From positions 992,001 to 1,056,000 of the forward strand of contig CAJNOP010000012.1 in the NCBI GenBank assembly GCA_905250075.1: a stretch of DNA of 64,000 nt, read 5' to 3'. Position 1 is the stretch's first letter. Each line of letters begins with the position of its first letter. The notes under the pieces are model-generated. The model ran no database searches, had not been told where the DNA came from, and saw nothing but the letters and a program-made list of their open reading frames with translations. Of this stretch, positions 15,001 to 27,300 are shown one piece after another. The DNA comes from Rotaria sp. Silwood1 (lineage: Eukaryota; Rotifera; Eurotatoria; Philodinida; Philodinidae). A program made the position numbers and the translations under genes.

Positions 15001-18000
15001 CCTCGACTGAATACTCAACTCTTTCTATATAACATAGTACTATGATAGCTCAATCGATCCTATATCAAATCCATGCATAAGAATGGGTGTGAGTATGGAT
15101 GTTAATGTACGTATGAGTATCAGTGTCCATGAGGTTCTTGTCTTCACCTATGGAACCAATCATACTTATAACCATACAATCCACACTCATACCCACACCC
15201 AGTCATGCCCATATTATAGACTTTAGTACCTGGGATTAAATACTGAATATTTGTCAATCTTGTTAGTCATTTAATCCAATGCTTATAATCAAGTCAGAAT
15301 AATGAAGTTAAAGAAGATATAAACGCCAAGTCCTTTTGAAAACTTCGAATCCACAACTATCAAAAACAAACAAATGTTGAGGAAATACTGCGAAGGATTT
15401 TATTCTGACCGGACCCCTGGAAGTGTTTTTGCAATTAGTTGGTATTGCATGTCTGTAATATTACAACAATAACGCCTTTTATGTTATTTCTATGAGACAC
15501 ATCTTTTTATGACTTCGTACACAATAAAATGCTCCATTTTTTGTAAGAAAGCCCCATCCGAATCCATGAAAACTAGAGAAGATACGAAGAAAATATGGAA
15601 ATACTCATTTTTTCATGGGTCAATTTTAGATCAGCGAGCCCTAAAAACTAACAGAAATGCATTTTCAAAAAGCGGTTCCGTAGGAATAAACCCAGACCAA
15701 CAATGTGCATAGTTAGCAGCTGTGATGCAACCACACATCCATGCCCACATTGCTATGCTTATTCACGCTTCCCGACAGTCGCATTCACACCTTCATTGGC
15801 TGAACTTCCAAGATTCAGAAACTTGATAGATTCATAGCTACATCGCGAACGACTCTGAGTGATTGAACAATATATGTATAACGTCTCAAAGTTACTGAGT
15901 CAGAGACCTGCAAAAAGCTCATTGGTTGATCTTAATCAAAGAATCAGAGCTCAGTAAAGTATATCAGCATGTGAAAGCTCAACCTTTCGAGATAGAGAGT
16001 TGTGTTCTAAGGCACACAGACTGTAAAATTGAAACATCCATTTTCTGACTATCTATCGGTGGAGCTTTGCACCCTAAGTGTGAAATTTTAATTCCATTTG
16101 TAATTCATTTCTTAGCGATATCTGTTTTTAATCTCTCTTTGTCGCGACAATATGTCACATATATATATAGTGATAATATAGAACAATCCCATAGATTATG
16201 AAGAAGAAAGAGAGATTCGTAAACCAAAGCTAAACTTAGAAGATCAAAGGTAGGGCGGACACGTCCATCGTGTATACGTATAAGTGAAAGGAAAAATGCC
16301 ATCACATATACGAATCTGACTGGAAAGAAAAAATATATGATGCACGACTAACAACACGAGAAGAGAAGAAAAACTCAAGTGCATTTGTATGATCATAAAC
16401 AGGAAAACTGCATATGGCTACATCTGCAGAAGGTTTAGCTTCTAACACGAAGTTCCATTTCTACTGGTGCATGATCCCACTAAAGCATTTTTAGGGCTGT
16501 ATAGCTATGATTCAAACCGTCGTCTCAAACTACCCTAGTAGAGGAAGACGAAAAAGAATAACTTGTCTTCCAGTTGCTTTGCAATAAAGGATAGTCTTAA
16601 GACAGTTTCGAAGATCCGATATGTTCCCTACAACTATTATTAGCTATAGATCTAGATAGAAAGCCGACCTGGCTCAGAGTTCCTACCGTTTAATTATTTA
16701 AGCTCGCCGTGCATGTTGGCTAACCACATAGTAGCTACAAGGGTTTTTGTGTGTGTGCCAATTACGTAGTTAGAGTCCTGTCACATATCCAGAGATATCT
16801 GGGATGTTGGAGAAGTGTAGGAAGATGCGAGCGGTACCAAACTATCTACTTGTAGATGATTACATTATGTGTGTTTTCATGTGGGTTCATATTTTCTCCC
16901 GCACCCACACTCGTGAGATGTCGTTGTATGTGCCCATATGTGCCCGTATTTTCTCCTTTATCGTCGCTGTAGAGATATGTTTAGAAATACCGAATCTCTT
17001 GGAGAGATGTGCTCGGAGATGCGATATCTTCTACGGTACGTGGATCTCCCACTTGGATCTCAGGCTAAAAATAAATTAAAACATTTTCAGTCGGAGATAC
17101 GCTATCTCCTAGAGAGGGGCCACATCTCCAAGCACGTCTTCCCAGGAGATTCGGCATCTATCGAGAAGACTCTGTATCTAAAGAAGATGCAGCATCTCTC
17201 TCATTTTCCTGCGTTTGCTCAGCATTCCCAATCTCCTTAGTGTATGACACTTTTACGTAGTCGGTGAACCACCGAATGGCAAACTACCCTACAGAGGGTA
17301 TCTCTCCAAAACATTAATTTCTGTTAGCTCCTGATCTATCAATGTACTTTGGAGGGAAATGAGGTTCGGTTTTGGGTTCCTCCCTTTAAAAACCAATATT
17401 TTAGTATCACAGAACATTGAACAATCGCTTCTCTAACTGAGAAATGTGATTTCGATTCTCCATCAATCAGACTGTAGGCAAACCGATCAAAAATATCCAT
17501 TCTTCCATCAATCTTTTCGGGATTGAGAACGACTTTATGTCACTGTTTAACAATGTGAAGCATAGAAATATGCTTTTGCTTATATTTATACAGAATAAAT
17601 AGTTAAATATAGAGAAGAGACTTGACACAAATAGCAGTACCTATAAAGTTCAGTAGTTCAGTGAGTTGATGTAGCAAATTGGAACTGAAAGCCATACTGA
17701 ATACCCAAACCCAAACTCTAAAACGGTTTGAGTTTGGTGCATGCCTAAGTACAGCAAAAACAACATGTTAAAAACTAGCTGGTTTTGAAATAGTACTGTG
17801 TTTGTCATTCGATTCTTATTCAGTCGAACGGTCTCACATCACTGCTTGTAATTTCGAGCGAGCTTTCATAAATGTGGAAACCTTTGAAAATCGCTGTAAT
17901 TTAAAATTATCTATGAAATATTACAATGCTTGTATTCTTGTAAAAATAAGATTTGAAAGTTTCGGATTCTAACATTTAATATATATAAATATTACCTATC

Positions 18001-21000
18001 TGTATTGATCTTTATATACTACTTCCATACTATTCTATAACAATTGAAGAAAGTCTACAAGACTGGTAGCGAAATTTCAGCAAACTTTCGCCGATAATGG
18101 ACGAAAACCTTGTAGTCAAAGAAGAGGCTTCTTGTACATTCATATGTCGTGATAGCTATGACTTTGAGTCAAAATTATTTATAAATAAAAGTTTTCCATA
18201 TGTTATTCAATATGATTTTTACGATTAAATTGAACATGTCGATTTATTTTTAAAAATAGATTTTTACTCGAAGATCAAACATCACCAACTTCATTCCCTA
18301 TTGATATTGTTGTTAGTATATTTATTCAACCATGTATACTTCTATTTACATGTTTACCAACACATCCAATGGAATGTGAACTTCGTTTACCTGCTGTTGA
18401 TGTTGTTTTTTCATCGAAACGTACATTATCAGATAATATATCATCATTAAAAGATGAAAATTTATCAAAAGACATATTAGAAAAGTCTCTTGTTGGTTTA
18501 AATTTTTCATTATATATGAAAGATTTTAAATTAAATGTTTATCATCCATTTTCTGGTGTACCTAAAATACAATTAGTTGAAGATATTCATTCAGGACAAT
18601 TACAAACACGTAATGCATTAGCTGTTAGTGTACAATCTGTTTCAATAAATGTTGCTCGTACACGTTATATATTAACTGATCCTAATAATGAATATTTAAA
18701 TAATATACAATTATCGATTATTGCACAAATATCAAAAGCACAATTTGAATATGATATAAGACGTTTTTCAGAAGTTTTAACATTTCCTAAAATTTGGTAT
18801 AATCGATCATTAGCTCGTCGTCTTTTCTTAGGAGATGAAAATTTATCAACAAGAGTTCCATCATCAAATAAAATAACAGAAACAATAACAGCAACAACAA
18901 CAAATAAAATATTACGTAAACAAGCACGTGTTATTTTAGCTGTACAATTAAAAGAATTACATATATCCATGCGTATGTCAAATGTTATGGGAAAAGTTGA
19001 ATGGAATACAACGGATGTTTATTCAACAGGAAGTTTAACATTAACAAGTGAAGGAAAACGAACATTTTCTCTTTCAGTTGGTTTACAAAATTCTATATTT
19101 CAAGCTGAACAAGGTATTATTGGAGGTATTATAAAATTAAAAAATCTTCGAACAACAGGTAATGATGAATTTAAATTAATTACATTTTTCGATTTAAGGT
19201 TATTGTCCTCTTCTCTTTTTGACCATTTAATATTTTCGAAGAGGTTACAAATAAGCAGCTGGCAATTTTTATTACAGATAGAGCATCTGAAATAAGAAGA
19301 CATATATTCGAGGAAAAAAGAATATTCAAAAAGACTTCTTGGAAAATTCTAGTTTTATATAGTCATTGTTCATGAATTCTAATTATATTGAATTCGATAT
19401 AAAAAAAAAATGAATATTTGTTTCAGGTCTTATTCGTCAAGAATTTCGTGACCGAACATATCTAGTTGATGCTTCTCATGTCATTAATATTCTTACTGAT
19501 GCAATTGAAATTCGTCTTGATTATATGGGTTCTCCAACATTAATGGGTCGTATATGTCATATATTACTTCGATTAAATGATGATCGTCATACAACAACAA
19601 TAGATAGAAGTTCAATGCCTCCAGCAACATTAGTTGTACTTAATCTTAGTTGGTCACAATTACATTTAATGTTAACACGTTCAACAACACCTGATATAAT
19701 GAAAATGGCTATGAAATTAACTGAATTTGTTAATGCACAAATAGCTAATTCAAAACATTTATTATCATCAATTCAATATGATTTTCGTGATGATACAAAA
19801 CGTAAAAAAGTTGAAATGAATATTAATACACAAAAATCTTCTAATTTACAATCAAAATATAATATAGATATTATTAAAAAACAGATTGGAATGAATGGTG
19901 GTGAAATTATGTTACAAGGTCATAATTTAACTATTATTACTTTTCATGGATTAAATTTTAAATCACGTCAATGGGCTTTATTTTCACTTAATGAACCACA
20001 AATCGTTTTTGTTACTGATCATGGAGAACAAGGCGATAGTATGTTATTGATTTCCTATGACGATTACTTAATATTGAAATGTTTGTTTTCTTTTTTTGTC
20101 TTTTTAGTTAATCAAAAATTATTTTTTTATTTGGATCATCAAAGTCAAACAACACATTCAAGTTTAAAATCTCGTACAAATATGGCTTCAATATCTAAAG
20201 TAACACGAAATAGTACTGAAGCACCATCACATTTAACAATAAATGAATGGTTTAATTATGCAAGTTCAGCTATATCAGCTGTTGGTAAGTTATGAAAGAA
20301 AACTCTTTTCATAATATATACATATATATATATAATTGATATATTTAAGGTTTACGTGATTTTCCAACAATGGATGAACCTGAGACAACAGTATCAAAGA
20401 GTTCAGTACGTTCAAGACAATATGAACAAAATGCTGAATCAATATTTATTCTTCCGGCTCTTGAATTACGTTTTCAATCACGACAATTACATGGTAAAAA
20501 TAAATAATTTCTGATATAAATATTAAACCTAGATTTTTCTTATTTTAAAGGACAAGTGCATTGTAGTTTTGAAACTGAATTTTATGAACATATTATGTTT
20601 ACATTTAATGCTGAACACTTTTATTTTCTACATGATCTTATATCTTCATATATCAAAGAAAAAGAACGAAGTAAAAACAAAGAAGAAAGTCTACTTTAAA
20701 AACAAGAGAGAGAATCGATAATTAATAAAATCGACTATCTATAGATATTATGATTTCTTCTATGTCAAACTTTTTTTTCGAGGTGTTATAAAGTGAGCCC
20801 TAGTGGAATTAGACCTATAATATTTGTTTATGCTATGTCTAGGTCGAGTGAAATAGTCAATGACTGTTGAAGGTAATCACCTCTTTTTATCTATCAATTT
20901 GTAGACATAGTAGACTAGTATTCGTATGGCTCGATAGCACTTTTTAATAGCTTCAAAGTGATATAAAAATATCGAGGTGAAAACACTAGTCACGCAAAGC

Positions 21001-22219
21001 AATCCGTAGAAGACTACTTTCGGGACAATATATCGAGCCTTGTTTTACTGGTGCTCAGTAGATTTCGATTAAAAAATACGATTTGAACAATAACTAATTT
21101 GGTATTCCGAATCAACAACCAAAACTGAGTAGACTTACGTGTATTACAAAAAACTTCACACTTTTTTCGTCGAAAACTTACCTCTGATCCCTCTCAGAGT
21201 TGGGCCAATAAATGAATTTCATCGAAAAGTTATTTGAATATTGGTAATCAAGCTCTAAGGTTATGAAACGATAATAGAATTTCAAATAGCAGTTAAATAA
21301 ACAATAAAAATAGAGCTTTCATGAAATTCATTTTTTGATCCTAACCGCAGGGGAATCATGAGGTGAGTTTTTCGACGAAAACAAACGGTTGCGAAAAATT
21401 TTTAAATACATGTAGGTCCACTTATTTTTAGATACTGATTTAGAATATCAGATTGTATTATTTTGTCCAAATCGTAATTTTCTTATCAAAATCTACTCAA
21501 TATTAGTAAAAAAAGAAAAGGCTCGAAACCTTGTCTCGAGAACAGTATTCTTAGAATTTGCTGGAGTAGCGAACTTTTTTAATACCATTTTGAAGCACTT
21601 GAAAAGTACTATAAGGTAATTTATGAAATAAACGGATAAAAAGTGCTGATTTTCGTTAACAATCGGATTCTATGTACATGTGACAGTTATTGACTATTTC
21701 AACTGACGTGCACACAGCTATATCACTAATTCTACCAGAACTCACTTTCGGATATACTGTGTAGTAGTTTGACATAGAAGAAATCATATGTCTCAAGGGG
21801 ATCATTTTGAGCAGTTATCAAGTTTCCTCCTTCTCATGTTTTTTTTTCTAGTTTTAACAGCCGTAATAAATGATAAATCTCGACAACGATCACTTGAATC
21901 ATCAATTACTTCCACTGATAGTCAAACACTTCCACCATTAGATAATGCACGAAGTGATGATACACGTCGTTTTACTTGTCCCGATGCTAAATGGAAATTA
22001 CAACCAGCAATTAAACTTCTAACGGCATATGGGAATGAAGTTGAACCATTTGGTGCTGATTATGTTTTACAAAAATTAGGTTTTCGTCATGCACGTTTGA
22101 CTATTCCAAAATGGGTACAACGTGGAATTATGGATCCATGTGAACAATCAATGACTATTGTACAATTAATTCTTATTTATCTTTTACCTGAACGTTTTAA
22201 AGAAATGTGCATGAAATAG
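83..22219 (+). CDS. BLTP1: Bridge-like lipid transfer protein 1 (KIAA1109/Tweek family), C-terminal part, 5' end outside window
   Basis: Exons read by eye: 83-259, 327-515, 1176-2270, 3526-4632, 4981-5941, 6751-7840, 8435-9848, 10834-10915, 10980-11817, 12594-12717, 13156-13233, 13543-13649, 13739-13807, 14027-14125, 14350-14877, 18260-19158, 19427-20038, 20108-20284, 20350-20493, 20551-20670, 21861-22219. The lengths sum to 10,269 nt, an exact multiple of three, with every junction in phase, giving about 3,422 residues. The vertebrate protein is about 5,000, so roughly the first third lies before the window. Recognition rests on family blocks: GHAMLSHEGLPPE and LEYAWQMEI in the first exon, YPDSWLEAGSIHIPELR with FLRRHDQRTQRLHFLY, SFPIDIVVSIFIQP, and the C-terminal LGFRHARLTIPKWVQRGIMD block before the stop. 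Family members form long hydrophobic-groove rods that move phospholipid between ER and other membranes; that role is from family knowledge. Low-complexity Ser/Thr/Asn stretches separate the conserved blocks. The 13233 donor (GTTCGC) is weak and the least certain junction. Confidence 0.9.
516..1175 (+). other. BLTP1 intron (660 bp) containing a solo repeat arm and a duplicated 3' end
   Basis: This intron holds one arm of the palindromic repeat family also found at about 25340 and 40649. The arm starts near 697 with TCCAATTGACAGGTGCTAAT. Its last 150 bases (about 1024-1175) are recognisably similar to 23715-23870, outside the gene. No coding exon was seen inside. Confidence 0.55.
2271..3525 (+). 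other. Long BLTP1 intron, no recognised content
   Basis: The 1.25-kb intron begins at a GTACAT donor just before an in-frame stop and ends at a TCTCTCTAG acceptor. I see no ORF with host-like codon use and no clear inverted repeat. The introns at 5942-6750, 7841-8434, 9849-10833 and 11818-12593 are likewise featureless by eye, apart from short A/T runs. Confidence 0.5.
14878..18259 (+). other. 3.4-kb BLTP1 intron with repeat-derived sequence
   Basis: This is the largest BLTP1 intron, between exons whose phases join exactly (AT + A). Its base composition is less AT-rich than neighbouring introns. It holds a GT-rich/AC-rich inverted pair at about 15083-15208 and a block at about 16795-17240 rich in GAGATA/TATCTC words. 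Short ORFs here lack host codon bias and have no recognisable homology, so I treat the whole stretch as inserted non-coding repeat debris of unknown family. Confidence 0.55.
15083..15208. repeat. Degenerate GT-rich hairpin
   Basis: GGGTGTGAGTATGGATGTT on the left is mirrored by CCACACTCATACCCACACCC on the right, so the segment could fold back. The left arm resembles the GGGTGTCAGTGTGGATGTT stretch at about 54490, suggesting an older copy of the same telomere-like foldback. Confidence 0.45.
20751..21786. mobile_element. TA-flanked non-autonomous DNA element with long imperfect terminal inverted repeats
   Basis: The left end TGATTTCTTCTATGTCAAAC is perfectly repeated inverted at the right end (through 21786), and a TA dinucleotide flanks each side. 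Similarity between the arms continues imperfectly for roughly 200 bp (for example GAAATAGTCAATGACTGT near 20851 against its inverted counterpart with one difference near 21700). The length is 1,036 bp with no transposase ORF. It occupies nearly all of the final BLTP1 intron (20671-21860). TA duplication suggests a Tc1/mariner-like mobiliser, but that is inference. Confidence 0.7.
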
Positions 22220-22435
22220 TGATAATTGATTTATTTTATTCAAGCTTATCAAAGCATTTTTTATGCGTTTTTCATTTTGCTGTTGTTCTTTTCTAGTCGT
22301 TTTTTTTTTTCATTGCTTCAAAATTTAGTTTGCGTTTATTTAAGGGGGTTTATCACTTTGTATAGCATTCAAGAAATTTTTATATTTTCTTTTTCTAATT
22401 TATTAATAATTATTTTTATACTTGATGTGAGAAAT

Positions 22436-22467
<32 letters not shown>

Positions 22468-23714
22468 CAGGTGTGTGTTCATACTTTTTTCCCTGTGTGA
22501 TAAGAAATGAATATAGTGCTCATTCTTATTAACATATATCGAATAAAATACATATCATATCTATGAATAATTTATCAGTTATTTTATTGAAATATGAGCA
22601 ATATATCTTTAAATAGATTTCTATGAAATATATTATGTTATTAATGAATGGATTCAATAATGTTTTATTCAAAGTCCAATATAAAAAAAAGAATTGAACT
22701 CAACATCTACCGGTATTTTGTGAAACACGATCTAAAAGAAACGTTGAAGCATAAGAGTACAAATTGAGATCTACCCTCCTTCTCTACAGTCTATGACATA
22801 ATAAGTTCTCACTGGTTGTAAACTATATCAATAAACTGCACAGAACAATATTTGCTTTTGACAACGAAACGGAAAATGATCCAATAAATCGTTTGGTTTA
22901 AAAAGACATTGAAAAGAAAACTGAAAAACAACCCAAACTAATTAGGTTTGTATTTTTGGATTGACTATAGCACGTAGTCTAACAACGCTCCCAAAGTTTC
23001 TTTTTTGACATTCTATAATATCATTCTTTGAGTTCAATTTTACGAAAAAAATGTTGTATCTAATAGTTCAGTAGATAAAGGCATTTTTCTTCATCTAGGC
23101 AAAAACAACCTACAACCATTATCGGTAGTAACAAACGTAGACATGAAAACATCAGATACCGTATGTTAATGAAGCCTCGTTATCAAAGATTTGCATCACA
23201 CGTTCAAAATGAAACTGAGACTGGCACCGTCTAAAGTCTTCTAGGTTGGCAGCGTAATCGCTGTGCATCCTCATTCGATAAAACACGAAGCAACTGTTTC
23301 TTTATATTTGTTGCTATATATTATTTCTTGAAAAATAGTACTTCATTTCTGAACATTTACCTAAGAACAGCAACATAATAGTGAGTATCAGGACATGATA
23401 TTTTATTAGGCAAAATAGAATCGGAGGTATATACATGTATATACTTATAGGTTTTCGTTTTCGTCATTCGCCAAATCTTCAAGTAGGTCGAGTTGTTATC
23501 AATATAATTGGGAATCAACATTGTCTATGGTTTAATTTATAAATTTAATAAATTTTTTCAGCGTTCGATGTACAGTCCGTGCTAAAAGTTCCTAACAATA
23601 GAGCGTAATAGCTGATATGATTAAGGCGCAGTCGTCTAAAAATGAGTTATACATACTATCAAGGGGCTCGGTCGATGCACATCTCTGCTAGTAATAATAT
23701 ATGATCTACTTTCT

Positions 23715-23870
23715 TTTTGAATTTTTGGAAGATTAAATAAAAGAATGATCAAGAGATATTTCACAAAATAGATAGAGTAATTTTTCTTTGATTAGAAACA
23801 AAAAGTTACATTGTGTTTCATATTTTAATTCTGTAGAGACTACGCTGACTGTTTTTTTTTCTCAGTATGT
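23715..23870. repeat. Diverged copy of a BLTP1 intron end
   Basis: The string TTTTTGGAAGATTAAATAAA and the following bases align by eye with TTTTTGGAAGATCAAATAAA at about 1024, through an AAAATAGATAGA block and a CATATTT block, to a pyrimidine-rich end. The copy lacks the exon that follows the original. Confidence 0.5.
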
Positions 23871-24373
23871 ATTAAATTAAAACGAGCTTAAATCTGAAAT
23901 CTCGATATTATGAAGATAAATCTATGATTGATAGATTCCTGGGTGAATATTTGTACATCTTGACAGTTGATTATTAATATAGAAACGTTAAGAAATGAAA
24001 TATTTCGTAAATATTTTCTCTCAAAATAATATCAGTTGAAATTTAGATATTTAATAAACCAAAAAAAAAAAATTAATAAAAGACAACTGTTATCTTATTA
24101 TTTTTACGGAAGTTTTCATTTTATACTTCAAATTCTTAATAAATATAATGTCAAAGTCGATCTTTCGGTAGATGTCTCTGTAGACCAAGTTTATAGCGCT
24201 ATTGAGAACATCTATAATGGTCAAATACGAGAAAAATAAAAATAAAATGGCGTCTAACAACCAATAAATCATTCTCAAGAAGAAAAAATAAAATAAAAAC
24301 GTGATTGATTCGAAGGATATTAATATTATTCTCAATTTTTTTTTCGTTGTCAAATATTTCAATTAAAAATTTC

Positions 24374-24375
24374 AG
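24374..24375 (+). promoter_or_regulatory. Candidate trans-splice acceptor of the RUFY gene
   Basis: A TTTCAG acceptor lies 7 nt upstream of the RUFY start codon with no in-frame upstream exon recognised. This is the layout expected for spliced-leader addition. Confidence 0.4.
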
Positions 24376-24382
24376 TTATATT

Positions 24383-27300
24383 ATGCCGTTCTCATTAACA
24401 AGTGATGGACGTTTATTAACTAGTTTATTTAATTCACCTGAGCAAAGTAAAAAAAAAGAAAGAAAACAAATTCTTTTAATATTTATAGTGTAATTTTAAA
24501 TAAAATTTAGATTCAGAAAATTTACTTGTTGAAAAACAAAATTTATTATGTATATTTAAATTAGTTATAAAAGATTTATTAAATTCAAGTTTACGACATG
24601 AACGTTTATTGGAAAAAGAATATTTTCCATTGAAACATTTTTTTATTGTTTTCGAACAAATTTTATTACATGGTTATACAGGTAAAAAATCCTTTCCAAT
24701 ATCATCATCATCAAATCGTAAAGATCTTTGGCCATTGATTGAACTTATTGCACGTAAATCACCTGATGCTAATGTTATTGAAATTTCTTTATCATCAAGA
24801 GAAATGACAAATATTCGAACATCATTAGGACGTGTACGAGCATGGTTACGTCTTGCATTAATGCAAAAACGTTTAGCTGATTATTTTAAAATTCTTGTTG
24901 AACAAAAACAAGATTTAAAAGAATTCTATGATAATGAAGCATTATTATTATCAGATGAAATATCAATTATAACGGGTTTACTTGTTGGTCTTAATGTATT
25001 AGATTTAAATTTTTGTTTAAAAGAAGCTGCACTTGATTATCCGAGTGACACAACTATTCATTATAGTTTATATTTACGTGAAAGACGTATACCATCACAA
25101 ACAGTATCAAATAATATTCATTCACCTGGTTCAATTGATGATCGTATTGATGAATTAGATGATTATTCATCATTATCATCATCACCAATAATAGTACGAA
25201 CAAGTACACAAAATTCTGATACGGTTATTTTATCAAATCCTAATGATATTATTACATTTGATGATCAGCGAATATCAAATATACTTGACCAAAAAAATTA
25301 TATTGAAGAACTTCATCGAAATTTACAGTAAATTGAATATTCAATTGTTAGACGATCTTCAATGCCATATTTTTCTTATGAGTAGGACTTATGAGAGAAT
25401 ATTTTTAAATTTCAAATCGCTTTTCGGTCGAGACAATGTTTATTTGATAAATAATAGTGAGTTATAAAAAATGTCTAGAATTGTTTGGTTTTCTAGGCCT
25501 TTGGTTTTGAGATATCGAAATATTATTGGATTTTTATATAAAAGGCTGTCGTCTCTTTCAGATAACGTAAAATCATTGGGAAAATTGTAAATTTTCTAGT
25601 ATTTGCTATTCTGAAAATATGAAATATTCGAAATTTTCTAACTTACTAAAACGTTCATAACTCCGAATGCATGGAACTGAGTGCATGGTTTTTTTTCAGT
25701 GTCATTGAGTCCTACTCATAGCGAAAATATGAAGTTAAATAGTGTCCGACAGTTGAACATGTTCTTTCATAATTTTTAAAATTATTTTCTTTGCTTTCAA
25801 TAATAGAAAAACCGTTGTCAATTTACAAAAACGTTTACAAACATTTGAACAAACAAATAAATCATTGTTAGAAGATACAACTGTACAAAAAATACGAATT
25901 GGACAATTGGAAGAAGATCTGAAAAAAGCAAAAACAGAAAAAGAACAGATACAATTATTTTATCAATCCAAAATTGAAGTAAAGTATTTTGAACATACTT
26001 AATAACAAAAAAAGAAACTATTTCAGTTATTAATTGACTCTTCTTGAATTTGAAAATACATCAAGACAATTTAGAATATTGTTATTTAAATTTTCAATAT
26101 TCAGTTTTCATAGCTAACAGTCTATGACCAAAAATTTTCTTTGTTTAAATTAGATACTCAAGTCATGTCTTGATTATTTCGGTGAAAGATTTGTTTGTTG
26201 AATTGTGGATAGACACTAAGAGCAGATTAAACAAAAAATGTTGCTCGTCTTTTTTGTACATATTTCTGTTATCAATTCAGATAATCTGTAAAAATGAACC
26301 TTTCTTCTATTTTTTTGGCGATTTTATAATTAAAATATAACTGATCACAAAAATAATGATGATCTTAAATTATTATTAAAATTTTATATCTATCGTTGAA
26401 GTTTACGTTTACTTTTCGGTCGTTAGTCTTTATAAAGCTATATTTTTTTCCACAAATAGAATAAAGTCGATCGTTATACAATTATTATCTGTTTACAATT
26501 AACAATTCGAATCTAATTTTTTTCAAGGTCAATTGTAAGAATACAATGTTTTCAATTTTTATTGAGATCGCTCGATATTTTTGAATGAACTCTTATGAAG
26601 ACATATGAACTAGAGAATGATTTTTGTATATTGGATTATCCCTCTTTAACTAATGAATGATCCTCACGATTCTATCAAAGCATTTTTTTGCGCGTTTTTT
26701 CTTTTCCAAATAAATTCAGTTCGTATCTCAAAAATTTCAACCGAATTCATATGACTTTTTTGAATTTCCTATAATTAATGAATGCGTATTTTTCATATTA
26801 TGTCGTCTTAATGTTTTAAATCCTTGTATGTACATACCGAAGTGTAAAGCCATGCTATGAATCTGATCTGAGAGGGTTGTAATCAATGATTTTCAATGAG
26901 CTTTTTAAAACTTTTCTTATTGTGTTATCCAGGCGTTCAACAGATGGGTTTACATTTCTATGTACATGTTGTGGTCTAAATTAGACTTCAGTTCAATTTT
27001 TAATTTGCTTGATCATAAATCTAAATCTAATTTTGAACAGATGAAAATAAAACATGAAGCAGAGAACTTGAAGAAAGACATCGATGAGTAAAGCATGAGA
27101 TAGGTCAAGCGAAAATGTCATGTGACTTTTTTAAAATTTTCTCATCATTTTGACCTTTCTCATTATCACATACATATGAACACGATAGTCTCGATATCAA
27201 ACCTTTATCAAATCAGAACCAAAAAAAAACTGCTCTCAACCATGTCTAGTCTCACCTCAGACTACCTCTCATATTCTCTACATGTTGATCTTCCTCTAAG

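Larger units (their letters stand above)
22220..24382. other. Intergenic region between BLTP1 and RUFY
   Basis: It contains a likely BLTP1 polyadenylation hexamer AATAAA at 22542, a CATA tetranucleotide run at about 22437-22466, and a segment at about 23715-23870 resembling the 3' end of the BLTP1 intron at 1024-1175. No supported gene was seen. Confidence 0.5.

Noticed and set aside
16804-17240. 91- and 100-residue ORFs in the large BLTP1 intron
   Set aside because: They overlap in different frames over a repeat-rich block and have no domain or host codon use.
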